This document shows positions 1 through 11,281 of a stretch of DNA of 64,000 bases, piece by piece. The stretch comes from Manihot esculenta (lineage: Eukaryota; Streptophyta; Magnoliopsida; Malpighiales; Euphorbiaceae). Numbering within the stretch: the first letter of the stretch is position 1; each line of letters opens with the position of its first letter. Where the stretch lies: positions 5,702,438-5,766,437 of the forward strand of contig NC_035164.2 of NCBI RefSeq assembly GCF_001659605.2, read 5' to 3'. The position numbers were made by a program, and so were the translations under genes. The notes below the pieces were generated by a model that saw nothing but the letters and a program-made list of their open reading frames with translations, did not search any database and had not been told where the DNA came from.

Positions 1-2
1 AT

Positions 3-1346
3 GAGGACCCAGAGTTAGTGAAGATTGCCAGGACTGTTCAGTCAGGCAATGATAGTGAGTTCAGATTCGACAACAAGGGAATCCTTCGCTATGGGAGTCA
101 TTTGTGTGTACCAGATGACATAGGACTAAAAGGAGACATTATGAGAGAGGCTCATAATGTAAGATACAGCGTTCACCCCGGAGCCACCAAGATGTATCAA
201 GATCTGAAGAAAGTTTATTGGTGGCCAGCTATGAAGAGAGAAGTGGCACAGTTTGTGTCAACCTGCGAAGTGTGTCAGAGGGTGAAGCTGGAACATCAGA
301 AGCCGGCTGGAATGCTTAACCCGCTACCTATTCTAGAGTGGAAATGGGAGAATATAGCTATGGACTTCGTAGTGGGGTTACCGACGACATCCAACAGATT
401 GGACTCCATATGGGTGATTGTGGACAGACTCACCAAATCTGCTCACTTCATCCCTGTCAGGAGTGGCTATTCTGTGGATAAGTTGGCGCAGGTGTATGTA
501 GATGAGATCGTCAGGCTACATGGGGTTCCTATTTCAATAGTGTCCGATAGAGGACCCCAGTTCACCTCCAGGTTTTGGCGGAGTCTGCAGAATGCCATGG
601 GTACCAGGTTGGATTTTAGCACTACTTTCCATCCACAGACGGACGGACAATCAGAAAGGACCATCCAGACCATAGAGGATATGCTCAGAATGTGTGTGCT
701 GAACTTTAGCGGTTCTTGGAGGCAGCATCTACCTTTGGTGGAGTTTGCCTACAATAACAGCCATCATGCTAGCATCGGGATGGCTCCATATGAAGCTTTG
801 TATGGGAGGAAGTGCAGATCACCTGTTTGCTGGGAAGAGGTTGGAGAAAAGGCCTTGGCAGGGCCTGAGCTAGTAGAGATCACCAGCAGGGTGGTACCCA
901 TAATCAGAGAAAGGATCAAGACTGCTGCAAGCAGACAGAAGAGTTATGCAGACGTCCGCAGAAGACAGGTAGAGTTTCAGGAGGGGGATTTGGTATTGCT
1001 CAAGGTGTCTCCAATGAAAGGGGTGATTCAGTTCGGGAAGAAAGGTAAGCTAGCTCCGCGGTACATCGGACCCTTTGAAATCTTTCAAAAGATTGGGAAT
1101 GTATCGTACAAGTTAGACTTACCCGCTTCAATGGAAAGAATCCATCCGGTTTTTCACGTTTCTATGTTGAGAAAGTTCGTGTCAGATCCGGGCAAGGTTC
1201 TTAGTGAGCCTGATGTGGAGATCCAAGAGGATCTCACCTATGTTGAGCAGCCGGTACGGATCCTAGACACCCAGATCAGAAAGCTAAGGAACAAGGAAAT
1301 CCCAATGGTGAAAGTCCTTTGGAATCACCACAATATTGAGGAATGA
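3..1346 (+). pseudogene. Ty3/gypsy pol C-terminus (integrase and chromodomain region), partial, frameshifted at its end
   Basis: This is the C-terminal part of a gag-pol polyprotein, open from base 3. It shows the integrase zinc-binding region (HPGA and the CEVC Cys pair), the catalytic core with MDFVVGL, SDRGPQF and QSER (DDE triad), and a GPF/I-type region followed by a chromodomain-like tail. In copy B the tail reads EECTWE. Here one base is missing at about 1343, which turns the frame into a stop at 1344-1346 and removes the last ~17 residues. In a working element integrase inserts cDNA into the genome and the chromodomain is thought to guide targeting to heterochromatin. The N-terminal gag, protease and most of RT/RNase H lie outside the window. 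Confidence 0.88.
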
Positions 1347-1467
1347 CCTGGGAGACACGGGAGTCCATGCTCCAGCAATATCCCCATCTTTTCTAAAGTA
1401 AGTTTTATGTGCTTTGTATGTATGTTATGTGTATGACATGTTATATGCTTTGCATGTGCTAGTTGAG

Positions 1468-1504
1468 GAACATTCGGGGACGAATGTTCTTAAGGGGGAG
1501 AGAA
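1468..1504 (+). promoter_or_regulatory. Hairpin plus polypurine tract of element E
   Basis: A perfect inverted repeat (arms GAACATTCG and CGAATGTTC, loop GGGA, 1468-1489) is followed by the purine run at 1492-1504 that directly abuts the LTR TG. The purine run is the expected plus-strand primer site of reverse transcription. The hairpin recurs at the same place in B, C and F. Confidence 0.75.
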
Positions 1505-3794
1505 TGTAATACCCGGTTAGACTCCGGTATCGGAATTCCTACCGTCCGGTGGAATCTCGGATGTCGGAGGCCTCTAGGAGGGTAAAATCATATGTTTTAA
1601 TATGTTTTATGTTTTAATCAAGAAAGAAAATGAGTTTTTGCATGAAATAACCTTGGAGGAAAAACTCAGGTTTGGCCGTCAAACCTCAAGTTCGGCCGCC
1701 GAACATGCAGGCGTTTCGGGTGTGCCTTAGGCCCCCGAAAGCATAAGTAAGGGAAACCAAGTTTGGCCGCCGAACCTTATGTTCGGCCGCCGAACATGGC
1801 ATGCATGCGGAGGCACGTTTGGCCCCCGAATGTGGCCTGGCTAGCCACCAATAAAAGGGTCCCTTAGCCGAAAACGGGCGAGCTTTTCTCCCCATTTTCG
1901 GCCAAGGTGAGCTCTCCGCCGTCCCTCGCCGATCTTGAGTTTCTTCCTTCCATTCTTCATGATTTTTCACAAGTTTTCACTTTTTTTTGAAGATTTTCGA
2001 GTATAAAGCAAGTTTTGAAGCTTTGAGGTTTAAGAAACTCAATCTCTCCCACCTCCGAGCCAGGGTCGTTTTTCTCTCGATCTTCAAGAGGTAAGGGCCA
2101 ATCTTGAGCTCACTATATGTTTTAAACAAGTTTTAAGTTGATTCATGGAGTAGAAATGCATGTTTAGGTTGTTTTGAGTTTATGGGTTTAATGTGTGTTT
2201 ATGAGCAATGTGAGTATGTTTAATGTGTTGTAGTTGGGGTTTAGGCTAGTTGACACCCCTATAAACTTGTATGCTTGAGTGTGTATGATTGGGAGTGTTG
2301 TAGAATAGGTTTATGCATGTTTGAAAGGTTTGGGAGGTGTTTGTGCATGTTGGAGCTGAGTTTCTGCCACTTTGGAGAAATTCAGGTTCAGCCGCCGAAG
2401 GAACTTTCGGCCGCCGAACCCGCTTGTGGAAGCAGCCTTCGGCTGCCGAAGCCTGCCCCCGAAAGAGGACTTTCGTCTCTGGAGGGCAGTTTCGGCCGCC
2501 GAAAGTGCCACCGAACATGCATGAGTTTCGTCTCTGTCTGGGAGTTTCGGCCGCCGAACCTGCCTGACTTTCGGCTCTGGAAGGACTTTCGGCTGCCGAA
2601 CCTACCGCCGAAAGTGCCCTGTTCAGTCTTCCTTTGCATGCTTTCCATGGATGTTTTGAGGTTTTTAAGGGGGTTTTTGGGGAGTATTTTTAGAGTCATG
2701 TTCTAGTATGTTTGGTCCCTCATTTGAGTCCATCTGTGTAGGTTCGGACCCGAGGAACCGAGGACCCCAGCAGTGAGTTAGCTGCCTCAGTCATTGTCAG
2801 AGCTAGCTGAGGTGAGTAGAATAAACTCTTATCTTTTAAATAAATGAAAATCTTGAGCATATTCATGCATCATGAGTGCCATGTGATATTTTAGGTTGTT
2901 TGCATTAGAAATCACGAATATGTTGCATTGCATAATATGTTGTTGATGTGGATGAATGTTGGATGATCCTTTAGCCGCACTACGTTATGATATGATGTGG
3001 AAAGACCAGATGTGGCCTGCACTACGTCCCTGGCACTATGTAAGAGAAAGACCGGAAGTGGCCTGCACTACGCCCCCGGCATGATTGGATATGTTATGAT
3101 ATGTTATGTATAAGAGAAAGACCAGATGTGGCCTGCACTATGCCCCTGGCACTATTGGATTCAGTAGTGGGCTATTGGTGACAAGTTCATCCTTGATGTG
3201 AATTGTTTGTGATATGTTGCATTTCATGAAAGCATGAAAAATAAATTGAATGTTATATTATTCTGCTCACTGGGCTCTAGTAGCTCACCCTTTTCCCCTT
3301 ATCCCCCAGGTTTGCAGGTACAGGGTAGACCAGGAGGTCGGCAGGAGTAAAGTCTGATTTCATGTAATAGTTAGAAGTTGTGGACATGATGAAATTGTAA
3401 TGTAATGTCTTATGTAGTCATGATATGTAATGATGATATTGAGGATTAGAGGTTGTGCTTGACCCTATGTGTATGGTTATCCCTTTTGATACATGATCTA
3501 TAGAATATTTTTATGATGTTTATGTTCAACCAAGCTTAATGTATGCATGTTGGGTTACCCTATTGGAGCATTTGATGAGAGATCCAGTGTGTGGGTTATG
3601 TTATGTTATGAATATGTATATACAGGTTGAGCTTGGTTATGGAAAGAAAAAGTTTACAGGTTTTTGTGTATGTATGATCATGTATGGGTTTTGACAGGTT
3701 CACAGATTATATGTCAGGCTTGCTACGGGTCCCGGCGGCCTTAAGCCGATCTAGATCCTAGCGCCGGTAACTGTCCGGTTTTCAGGTCGTTACA
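1505..3794 (+). repeat. 3' LTR of element E (2290 bp)
   Basis: The LTR runs from TGTAATACCC to CGTTACA and matches the LTRs of B and C in order: a U3 with TTCGGC-N-GCCGAA sites (about 1690-1800), a decayed TATA (AATAAAAGG at about 1850 where B has TATAAAAG), a splice-donor-like AAGAG|GTAAG near 2090, a second cluster of symmetric sites (2390-2610), a tandem block of three ~60-bp units containing TGGCCTGCACTA (about 2990-3165), and a conserved U5 end. Confidence 0.92.
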
Positions 3795-5262
3795 CGACCT
3801 ATTAGAGAAGGACGAGTCTTGACGATAATTTGGGTGTTAAAGTGTTCAGATCTCTCTTTTTTTAGTGGAATCGTTTTTTTCCACTTATCTTATTCTTGCC
3901 ATATGACTTATAACTTGTGGTGACAACTTATAACTTACCTCGGGCGAAGGTTATCAATTTTAAAAACCTAACTTTGCTTTCCCTCCCTTTAAACAAAAAG
4001 AGAATCGTAAACAATTCAAAGACTATGTTGCTTACTTTCCAGCTTTACGAATGCTTTCTCTCTTTTCTTTTTTAAAATAAAATTAATTTTAAAATCCATT
4101 ATATTAATGTTTGATTTTACTAAGGAAAATAAATAAGTGATTAAATATTTTTATTTCTTTCTTCTCAAGAATTAATTTTTTAAAAATGTTTTAATATCTA
4201 AAATAAAATATACATTTTTACTTATATAATTTAAAACAAACATAATTTTCATATTTTATTATCTACTACTAGAAATTCTATAATTAGTTTTCCTTAACTA
4301 AAATTTTTCATTTTTTTTTCCTAATTTGAGGTTTTGAATTACAAGAAAAATTAAATTTTTATCAATTATATTGGAAAAAAAATATGAGAATTTCAGCATA
4401 AAATTTTAGTAGCTAAATTAGTAGGAAAAATGAATTTTACAGACTAAAAGTCATTTATTCTCGTCCATCTTTCCCAGTATGTACTATATATATATATATA
4501 TACAAATTTTCCTATTGTTGCATAAAAAAAATATATTTGATTTTATTAAAAAAAAAAACACTGATTCTTTTCCTTTTCAAGAGTGAACTTAATAACATAG
4601 CACTCTTTCTAAAAGAAAAAAAAAATCAATTTCATGTTAAAAAAATATTTCAATTTCTATCATTTTAAGAAAGAAAATGAAAAGATAAAAGAATATTATC
4701 TGTTAACTTATCTTCAATGAAATTAAATTTTATAAATAGGACTGTTTTTTTTTGGAAAAATATTTTTTCACATATTTTGAAATTTTTTATAAAAAAATAT
4801 TTTAAAAATATTAAAAAATAACTTGTTTTTAAATTTTTTTAATATAAATCATCGAATATCTAAAATTTATTGATTGGATTAATTTAAATTTGCGATCAAC
4901 CGGTGAAAAAATCGCTTTCTTCCTATCTCACCAACCGGCAGTTACTCTTAAAATTTTTTATTAATAATATTGGATAAGTTTTCATGAAACAAATTATAAA
5001 AGGACAAAAAATTCCAACTTTCCATATATAACCACACCTTTTTTATTATAAAATGATGAAATTCTAAAAAAAATAAAACTTAAAGGAAACAAAATCAAAT
5101 CATATTTGAATATAAATAAAATTTCTTGTAAAAGGAAACAAGAATCCTAGCAAAAAAATCGAGTGCATGCACTGGTGGACAACGTTGTATTTGGAAAGAA
5201 AGCATGGAACGTAATCATATTAATTACCAGATAGACAAGACCTAACAACCTGAATTAATGGA
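3795..5262. other. AT-rich spacer and upstream region of KAO-like gene 1
   Basis: The first ~200 bases next to the LTR are a degenerate inverted copy of the sequence at about 14850-14960, so element E landed in an older repeat. The rest is AT-rich with homopolymer runs and a short TA repeat near 4490. No gene is seen. GTGCATGCAC at 5163-5172 contains the RY core CATGCA about 170 bp before the gene 1 start codon. Any role in seed expression is inference. Confidence 0.5.
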
Positions 5263-5271
5263 TATATAAAT
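5263..5271 (+). promoter_or_regulatory. Probable TATA box of KAO-like gene 1
   Basis: TATATAAAT lies 70-78 bases upstream of the ATG. That would give a 5' leader of roughly 45 nt if transcription starts about 30 bp downstream. It is the best TATA match in the near-upstream region. Confidence 0.5.
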
Positions 5272-5340
5272 ATTTCAGACAAGAGGGTCTCTGCACAGAG
5301 ATTAAAAAAAAATTTTGAGTTCTTGTCCGAAAGCAAAGCT

Positions 5341-8138
5341 ATGGATCTTGGTTTCAGTTGGGGGCTCTTGATATGCTTTGTGGGTGCTTTGGTGGCTCTG
5401 AAAAGGTTTCTACAGGGAGCAAATCGGTGGTTTTATGAAACCAAACTCGGTGAAATTCAGTATTATCTGCCTCCCGGCGATCTGGGTTGGCCGTTCATCG
5501 GCAATATGTGGTCGTTTCTTAAAGCTTTCAAGTCCACTGATCCTGATTCTTTCATGCGCAGCTTTACAGCCAGGTCACTGTCTCTCTATTTTATTTTTTT
5601 TTTTCTATTGATTAGAAGCTTGAAAACGATCCCAGATGGCTGAAATGATCAGAACTTTTGATGCAGATATGGACGTATTGGAATCTACAAGGCCTTCATG
5701 TTCGGGAAGCCAAGTGTGATCGTGACATCGCCTGAAACATGCAAAAGAGTACTAAATGATGATGCTTCATTTCAACCTGGCTGGCCTAAAGCCACCATGG
5801 AGCTCATCGGAAAGAAGTCCTTCATCGGTATTTCTTATGAAGAACACAAACGTCTCCGGCGACTCACTGCAGCTCCTGTCAATGGTCATGAAGCTCTATC
5901 TATTTACGTGAATTACATTGAAGAAGTTGTGATTTCTTCCTTGGAAAAATGGACGACCATGGGAAAAATCGAGTTCTTAACTCAACTAAGGAAGCTCACC
6001 TTCAGGATAATAATGTATATCTTCCTTGGCTCCGAGAGCGAGCCTGTCATGGAGGTTCTGGAGAAAGAATATACAACACTTAACTATGGAGTCAGAGCCA
6101 TGGCAATCAATCTTCCTGGATTTGCATACCATAAAGGACTGAAGGTGATGATTCGAATTCGAAACCTCACAGTTTTACAAAAAGTTGAGTTTTTTTTAAC
6201 AATCTGATTAAATTTTCAGGCTCGCAAACACCTGGTGGCTGCATTACAATCTGCGATAGATGAGCGCAGAAAGCAAAGGAAGGAGAACATCACATCAAAG
6301 AAGAAAGATATGCTGGACGCTCTGATGGATGCTGAAGATGAAAATGGAAAAAAATTGGACGATGAAGAAATCATTGATGTTTTGTTGATGTACTTAAATG
6401 CAGGTCATGAATCTTCTGGCCATACTATTATGTGGGCTGCTGTTTTTCTCGAGAAACATCCTGAATATCTCCGAAAGGCTAAGGTTCGACCCTAGGCTAC
6501 ATTACATCTCTTAATTAGTCTGTTTTGGCTTGATTGGCTTTTGTTTAATTACATGACAGGAAGAGCAGGAGGAGATTGTAAGAAAGAGGCCACCAACACA
6601 GAAGGGTTTGACACTTAAGGAAATTAGAGAGATGGAATATCTCTCCAAGGTAATTCATATTGATGTGATTGGTTTCTCAGAAAAAATCAGTTTTTAGTAT
6701 AAATTTTCCATCTTTTTTCTTTGTAGGTGATTGATGAAACGCTTCGTTTGGTTACATTCTCACTAATGGTTTTCCGAGAGGCAAAAGTTGATGTCAATCT
6801 AAATGGTGAGTTCTTAGCATCAAGAAATCCTTACCTAGACTTAGTTATTTATAATTTAATTGACTTGGAATTCAGGATATATCATTCCCAAGGGTTGGAA
6901 AGTTCTTGTGTGGTTCAGAAGTGTTCACTTTGATCCTGAAATCTATCCAAATCCAATGGAATTCAATCCTGACAGATGGGATGTAAGCCTGTTAAACTTT
7001 TTGCACTTAATTTTTCTTCCTCATATACATGCACAAGTCTTAATTTGGATGATTTTGTAGAATTTTATACCCAAAGCAGGAGCTTTCCTTCCCTTTGGAG
7101 CTGGAACTAGGCTGTGCCCTGGAAATGATCTTGCAAAGCTGGAAATTTCCATCTTCCTTCACCATTTTCTCCTTAATTATGAGTAAGTTCCTCTTCTCTC
7201 TTCTTTTTCCCAAAAAATAGTAAAATTCTTATTTAAACTGGATTTATATAGATTTATAATGTAAATACACGAGTTGATATGGACCTTATTATAATTTTAT
7301 ATTACGAGTACGTATTACATAAATACATGAAATTATACTATAATTTGATACTATTTACATATATAGACCCAATTTAGATAATTTTTTTTCAGAAATAACC
7401 ATGACTATTTCTCAATTTTTTTTAAAATTACTATTTAGTCTCTGTAAGAAAACTTATTAGTTGATTCTTTAATTTTGAAAATATATTATAATATTCTTAA
7501 CATTTTAAAAAATTTACCGGTTAGTTTCTCTATTAATTTTAACTGTTAAGTGTTTTATTATTTAATCCCTATAGTTTGAAAAAATTCATTAATTGGTCGC
7601 TCATATTTGTAAAAAGTCTACTAATTAGTCTATTGGTATCGAAAATATTTTAAATTTTTTTATAATACTTAGCTGTTAAAATTAATAAAATAACTAATGA
7701 GTATACTTTTTAAAATAATAGAGATGTTTTAATTTATTTTTCAAAATATAAGAACTAGCTAGTGAATTTTTTTATAATATAAAAATTAAATAATAAATTT
7801 TCTTAATTTTTTAATTAAAAAATTTCTTCAACTCTAACAAAACAAAATGATAAATTAATAAATAAAAAAAACTAGTTTGAAGACTTAATTATTATTATTA
7901 TTATTTTACAATCTCTCTTGATTCTTTCATTAAAATCATATCTAAAACTGTGAAATCCGAAATAAAACGTTATGGCTAAATCATTATGAATATTTATGAA
8001 ATGGTTTTGTGATTTTACAGGCTGGAACGACTGAATCCTGGAAGTTCATTGATGTATTTACCTCATTCAAGACCAAAGGACAACTGCTTAGCAAAAATCA
8101 AGAAAGTTCCAAATTCAGTTTTGGGAAAACAGAAATGA
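5341..8138 (+). CDS. KAO: ent-Kaurenoic acid oxidase-like cytochrome P450 (CYP88A), copy 1
   Basis: This P450 is expected to oxidise ent-kaurenoic acid in three steps to GA12 in gibberellin synthesis, anchored in the ER membrane. I join exons 5341-5573, 5667-6144, 6220-6483, 6560-6649, 6727-6805, 6876-6982, 7061-7182 and 8021-8138. Every junction is GT/AG and the join is 1491 nt (496 aa). The N-terminus has a hydrophobic anchor followed by the [12 protein letters not shown] segment typical of CYP88A. Other motifs are the I-helix AGHESSGH, the K-helix ETLR, FNPDRW and the heme loop [10 protein letters not shown] with its Cys ligand. An in-frame TTG lies 18 bases upstream, but ATG 5341 matches the paralogue. 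Over exon 2 it is about 82% identical to copy 2 by eye (29 differences in 159 residues). Intron 7 is long (838 bp) and full of dispersed AT-rich repeat. No lesion is seen, so it is probably functional. Assignment to KAO rather than another CYP88 activity rests on overall similarity to the family. Confidence 0.93.
7183..8020 (+). repeat. Dispersed AT-rich repeat filling intron 7 of KAO-like gene 1
   Basis: The intron contains phrases such as TTACTATTTAGTCTCTGTA and TTATTTAATCCCTATAGTTTG. Close variants occur at about 49780-49860 and, downstream of gene 2, at about 57460-57520. The equivalent intron in gene 2 is 374 bp and lacks it, so the repeat probably expanded this intron after the duplication. 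Confidence 0.5.
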
Positions 8139-8739
8139 TTGAACAATTCCTATATTGGACAAACAAAACCAGCATTCCTCCACAGTGTTGGTTTGTTATG
8201 ATGTCCTTGTATTAACTTATTACATTATTAATAATGGCTAATAGCCTCCTTCTCCATCACATGTTTTGTTTATTGCGTTTACCTCAATTTTATAAGTTAT
8301 AATGAAAATTCAACTGTGGACAATTTTTTTTTTTAAATTAAAGCACATGCATATGTGGAAAGTATGAGAATCCGACAATGAAAATTACGTTACAGACTCG
8401 TGACATGTTTTAAATTAATTTTTAGAATTAACGTGGATTTAATAATAAAAATCGTATTATAAATTTAATATTTTTAAAATTATTGAAAGAGATATTTTAT
8501 TTATGAAAAATTATTAAAAATAATTTATTTAAATAATTAAATTATTGAATTTAAAAAAAATAAAAGGAAAGGAAAAAAAAAGAAAAATTGAATTTTAAAA
8601 AGAAAAGAAGGATAGCTAAGCGGCTCTCCCTTCAATAATAATAATAATAATAAAAGATTTTATTTTTTTCTCCTAAAAAACTCAAGCTAGTTTTTTTTCT
8701 TCCTAATCTTTAGTGACAGTCAATCCCTCCCACTCTTAA
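8139..8739. other. 3' flank of KAO-like gene 1
   Basis: This stretch holds the presumed 3' UTR followed by AT-rich sequence with an (ATA)n run near 8637-8650. I see no gene in it. Confidence 0.5.
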
Positions 8740-8747
8740 CTCTCAAT

Positions 8748-9151
8748 TAAGGGAGCATTCGATCAGATCGGTTCAAAATCGAATCGAACTGATTTTAGTC
8801 AGAAATCGAATCGAATCGAATCGGTCTGATTTGGTTTGATCTATTTCGATTTTTAATAAATTTTTTATTTTTTATACTTTATTTTTAATATTTTAAAATT
8901 TAATTAAAATATTTTAACCTTAATATGATTTAATTTCTCTATATTATTGAAAAAATATATTATTATCACTAATCGGTTTAGTTCGGTTTTTTCAGTTTTT
9001 TTCTGATCAAAACCGAACCGAACCGAAATAATTTAAATTTCTGAAATTAAAAACCGAACCAAACCGAAATATATAAAAAACCGAACCAAATTTTCAAATC
9101 GATTCGATTCGGTCAATTTTTTCGATTTGAACCGAATACTGCTCACCCCTG
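8748..9151. mobile_element. hAT-like MITE rich in ACCGAA/TTCGGT, copy 1
   Basis: The ends are TAAGGGAGCATTCG and CTGCTCACCCCTG, approximate inverted repeats of the consensus TAGGGGTGAGCATTCGGT. Flanking 8-bp direct repeats CTCTCAAT (8740-8747 and 9152-9159) are the target duplication. An 8-bp duplication and TA..TA-like ends fit the hAT superfamily. There is no coding capacity and the interior is A+T-rich. Confidence 0.8.
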
Positions 9152-9159
9152 CTCTCAAT

Positions 9160-10061
9160 CTTAGATAATTCTTGAGTTTAAAATTAAGTTTTAGACGTGT
9201 TTAAAATTTTTATATTTTAAATTTTTTATATTTATGTCTCTAACGTAGTCTATATCACAAATAAAATCTGCAATAACAATAACTCAAATAATATAAATCT
9301 TTTTTGATATTTTTTTTGTGCATCGTGTATCATGTGTACGACATATTTATAAAATTTTATAATTTTTGAGTATATTAAAATGTTTTTGTATAGAGATAAA
9401 CTGGAAGCCAGAATTTTAGTTCATGATCCACATTTTGAAAATGTTATGACATTAAAAATGCATGAACGAATTTCAATGCCAGATATGTAATGAAATCAAA
9501 ATGCCTCTTAGAGATTTGAGTAAGCACAGCCAGTCCATATTGGCTGGCGTACATTGTCTATGCTTTTGTTGGTCATATAGACTCTGGAAATCATTTGCAC
9601 CGAATCCGGTACATTGTCTATTATTAATTTCAATTTGAATGTGGAGTTTATTATATTTTAGTCAATGCTTATCATCTATTTACTGACTGGATGAGTGTAA
9701 AAATTTCAAATAGACTATTGCTTTTTATGAAATGGGCAAATCTTTTACCCAGTAAATCTAGAAAATTTATATATGTCAAAATTACAATTCCTTTATTTGA
9801 CATTATTTATTTTATAAAAAAATTAATATAAAATGATGTAATATTATTTAAATTAAAAAAATTAATTAAATTGAATTTTCACGTTAATTTTTAATTGTAA
9901 AATGACTTTTGATTGATTGTATAAAAACACCATTATCCGAATATGAATTTTTCTTATTGGGTAAATCTTCCCTTATTCAGGTATATAAATACAATCAATT
10001 TTAAAAAATTATATACACTAAAATCACAATAGATATTCTATTTAAAAAAATATGTAAATTG
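9160..10061. other. AT-rich intergenic stretch, nothing recognised
   Basis: There is no supported ORF, RNA gene or clear repeat boundary. Two copies of GTACATTGTCTAT occur about 60 bp apart near 9550 and 9610, too short to interpret. Confidence 0.4.
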
Positions 10062-10069
10062 GTTGAGTA

Positions 10070-11273
10070 AAAGTACGTGTATTCGATCGGTTCGATTCAA
10101 AATCGAATCGAATCGAATAAACTAAAAATTAAAATTTTGGTATTTATAAAAATTAAATTGATTTTGATCAAAAATCAAATCGAACTGAATCAGTTTGATT
10201 TGATTTGGTTCGATTTGATCAGTTTAAATTTTTAATAAATTTTTTATTTTTTACATTTTATTTTTAATATTTTAAAATTTAATTAAAAATTTTTAACCTT
10301 AATATGATCTAATCTCTCTGTATTATTGAAAATAATATACTATTATCTAAAATAATATACTATTATCTAGGGTTGTAATCGAACTGAACCGAACTGAACT
10401 TTTATAAGCTCAGACTCGATTAGAAAATAAATTTAAAATCTCAAGTTCGAGCTCGAGCTCGACTCGAGTTTCATTTATAAATTCGAGCTCGATTCATAAA
10501 ATAAACATTAAACTCGAGTTCGGTTCGAGTTTGATTTGTAATAAACTCGTTTATCACATTAACGCGCCAACTCAAACTCCATTCAAAAAACTCAAATTTG
10601 ATCTCATTTAAACTCGAATTTGAACTCGATTATATTATAAATAAGCTCAATATAATTTAAATTCATTTAAATTAAAAAATTTAAATTATAAAGTTATTAA
10701 GAGACTTCTAAATTAAAATTTTTTTTATTTAATTGAAATCCTTTAAATTCAAAACTAATGAAGAAAAATGTAGAAAGGTTGTTTTTTATAGAGAAGTCAC
10801 GATTCTCTATATCCCTTACTTTTGATGTGGGATTAGTGTTAGCAAACAAGCTTGTTTGCGAGTCTGCTCATAAGTTTGTTCACGAACCTATTCACGAGTC
10901 AGCTCGTGAACCTAAACGAGCTGAATATTGTTAAACTCAAATTCGGCTCGTTTATTAAACGAGTCTAAAAAGTGAGTTCGAGGTCGGCTTATTTAGAAAA
11001 CGAGTCGAGCTCGATCGAGTTTTTATATAGTCAAGCCTCAAATAGCTCACGAACAGTTTGGTTCGTTTACACCCCTACTATTATCATTAATCGATTCGGT
11101 TCGGTTTTTTCAATTTTTTCTGATTAAAACTTAATAAAATCGAAATAATTGAAATTTTTAAAATTAAAAACTGAACTGAATCAAATCGAATCGAATAAAA
11201 AATTAAATTAAAATTTTAAATTAATTCAATTTAGTCGATGTTTTCGATTTAAATCAAATACAGATCACTCCTA
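10070..11273. mobile_element. hAT-like ACCGAA-type MITE, copy 2, carrying a nested MITE
   Basis: This is the same family as 8748-9151. It is bounded by a 7/8-matching duplication, GTTGAGTA (10062-10069) and GTTGAGTG (11274-11281). The left end has decayed to AAAGTACGTGTATTCG and the right end is ATCACTCCTA. The interior is split by a second MITE at 10368-11077. Without that insert the copy would be about 490 bp, like its relatives. Confidence 0.72.
10368..11077. mobile_element. hAT-like MITE rich in GAGCTCGA, nested in another MITE
   Basis: It begins TAGGGTTGTAATCGAA and ends GTTTACACCCCTA, with perfect 8-bp flanking repeats CTATTATC (10360-10367 and 11078-11085). The ends and the GAGCTCGAG-rich interior match the larger element at 19336-20917, so the two form a second hAT-like family in the window. 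Confidence 0.8.
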
Positions 11274-11281
11274 GTTGAGTG

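Larger units (their letters stand above)
1..3794 (+). mobile_element. Element E: 3' part of a Ty3/gypsy (chromovirus-type) LTR retrotransposon
   Basis: The window opens inside the pol gene. Integrase, a chromodomain-like tail, a polypurine tract (1492-1504) and a complete 3' LTR (1505-3794) follow. The sequence is colinear with elements B and C further along, so family and orientation are secure. The 5' half lies outside the window. The LTR ends in TTACA and is followed by CGACC, the expected 5-bp target duplication, which cannot be confirmed here. Confidence 0.93.

Noticed and set aside
2275..2706. Overlapping open frames on both strands in every LTR, giving SAAEP-, FGGR- and RRPK-rich peptides
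   Set aside because: They are translations of the TTCGGCCGCCGAA sites in different frames, occur at all LTR copies, have no start context and no family resemblance.
5323..5340. Start of KAO gene 1 at an upstream TTG
   Set aside because: Plant genes start at ATG; ATG 5341 aligns with ATG 53677 of the paralogue and gives the same 496 aa.
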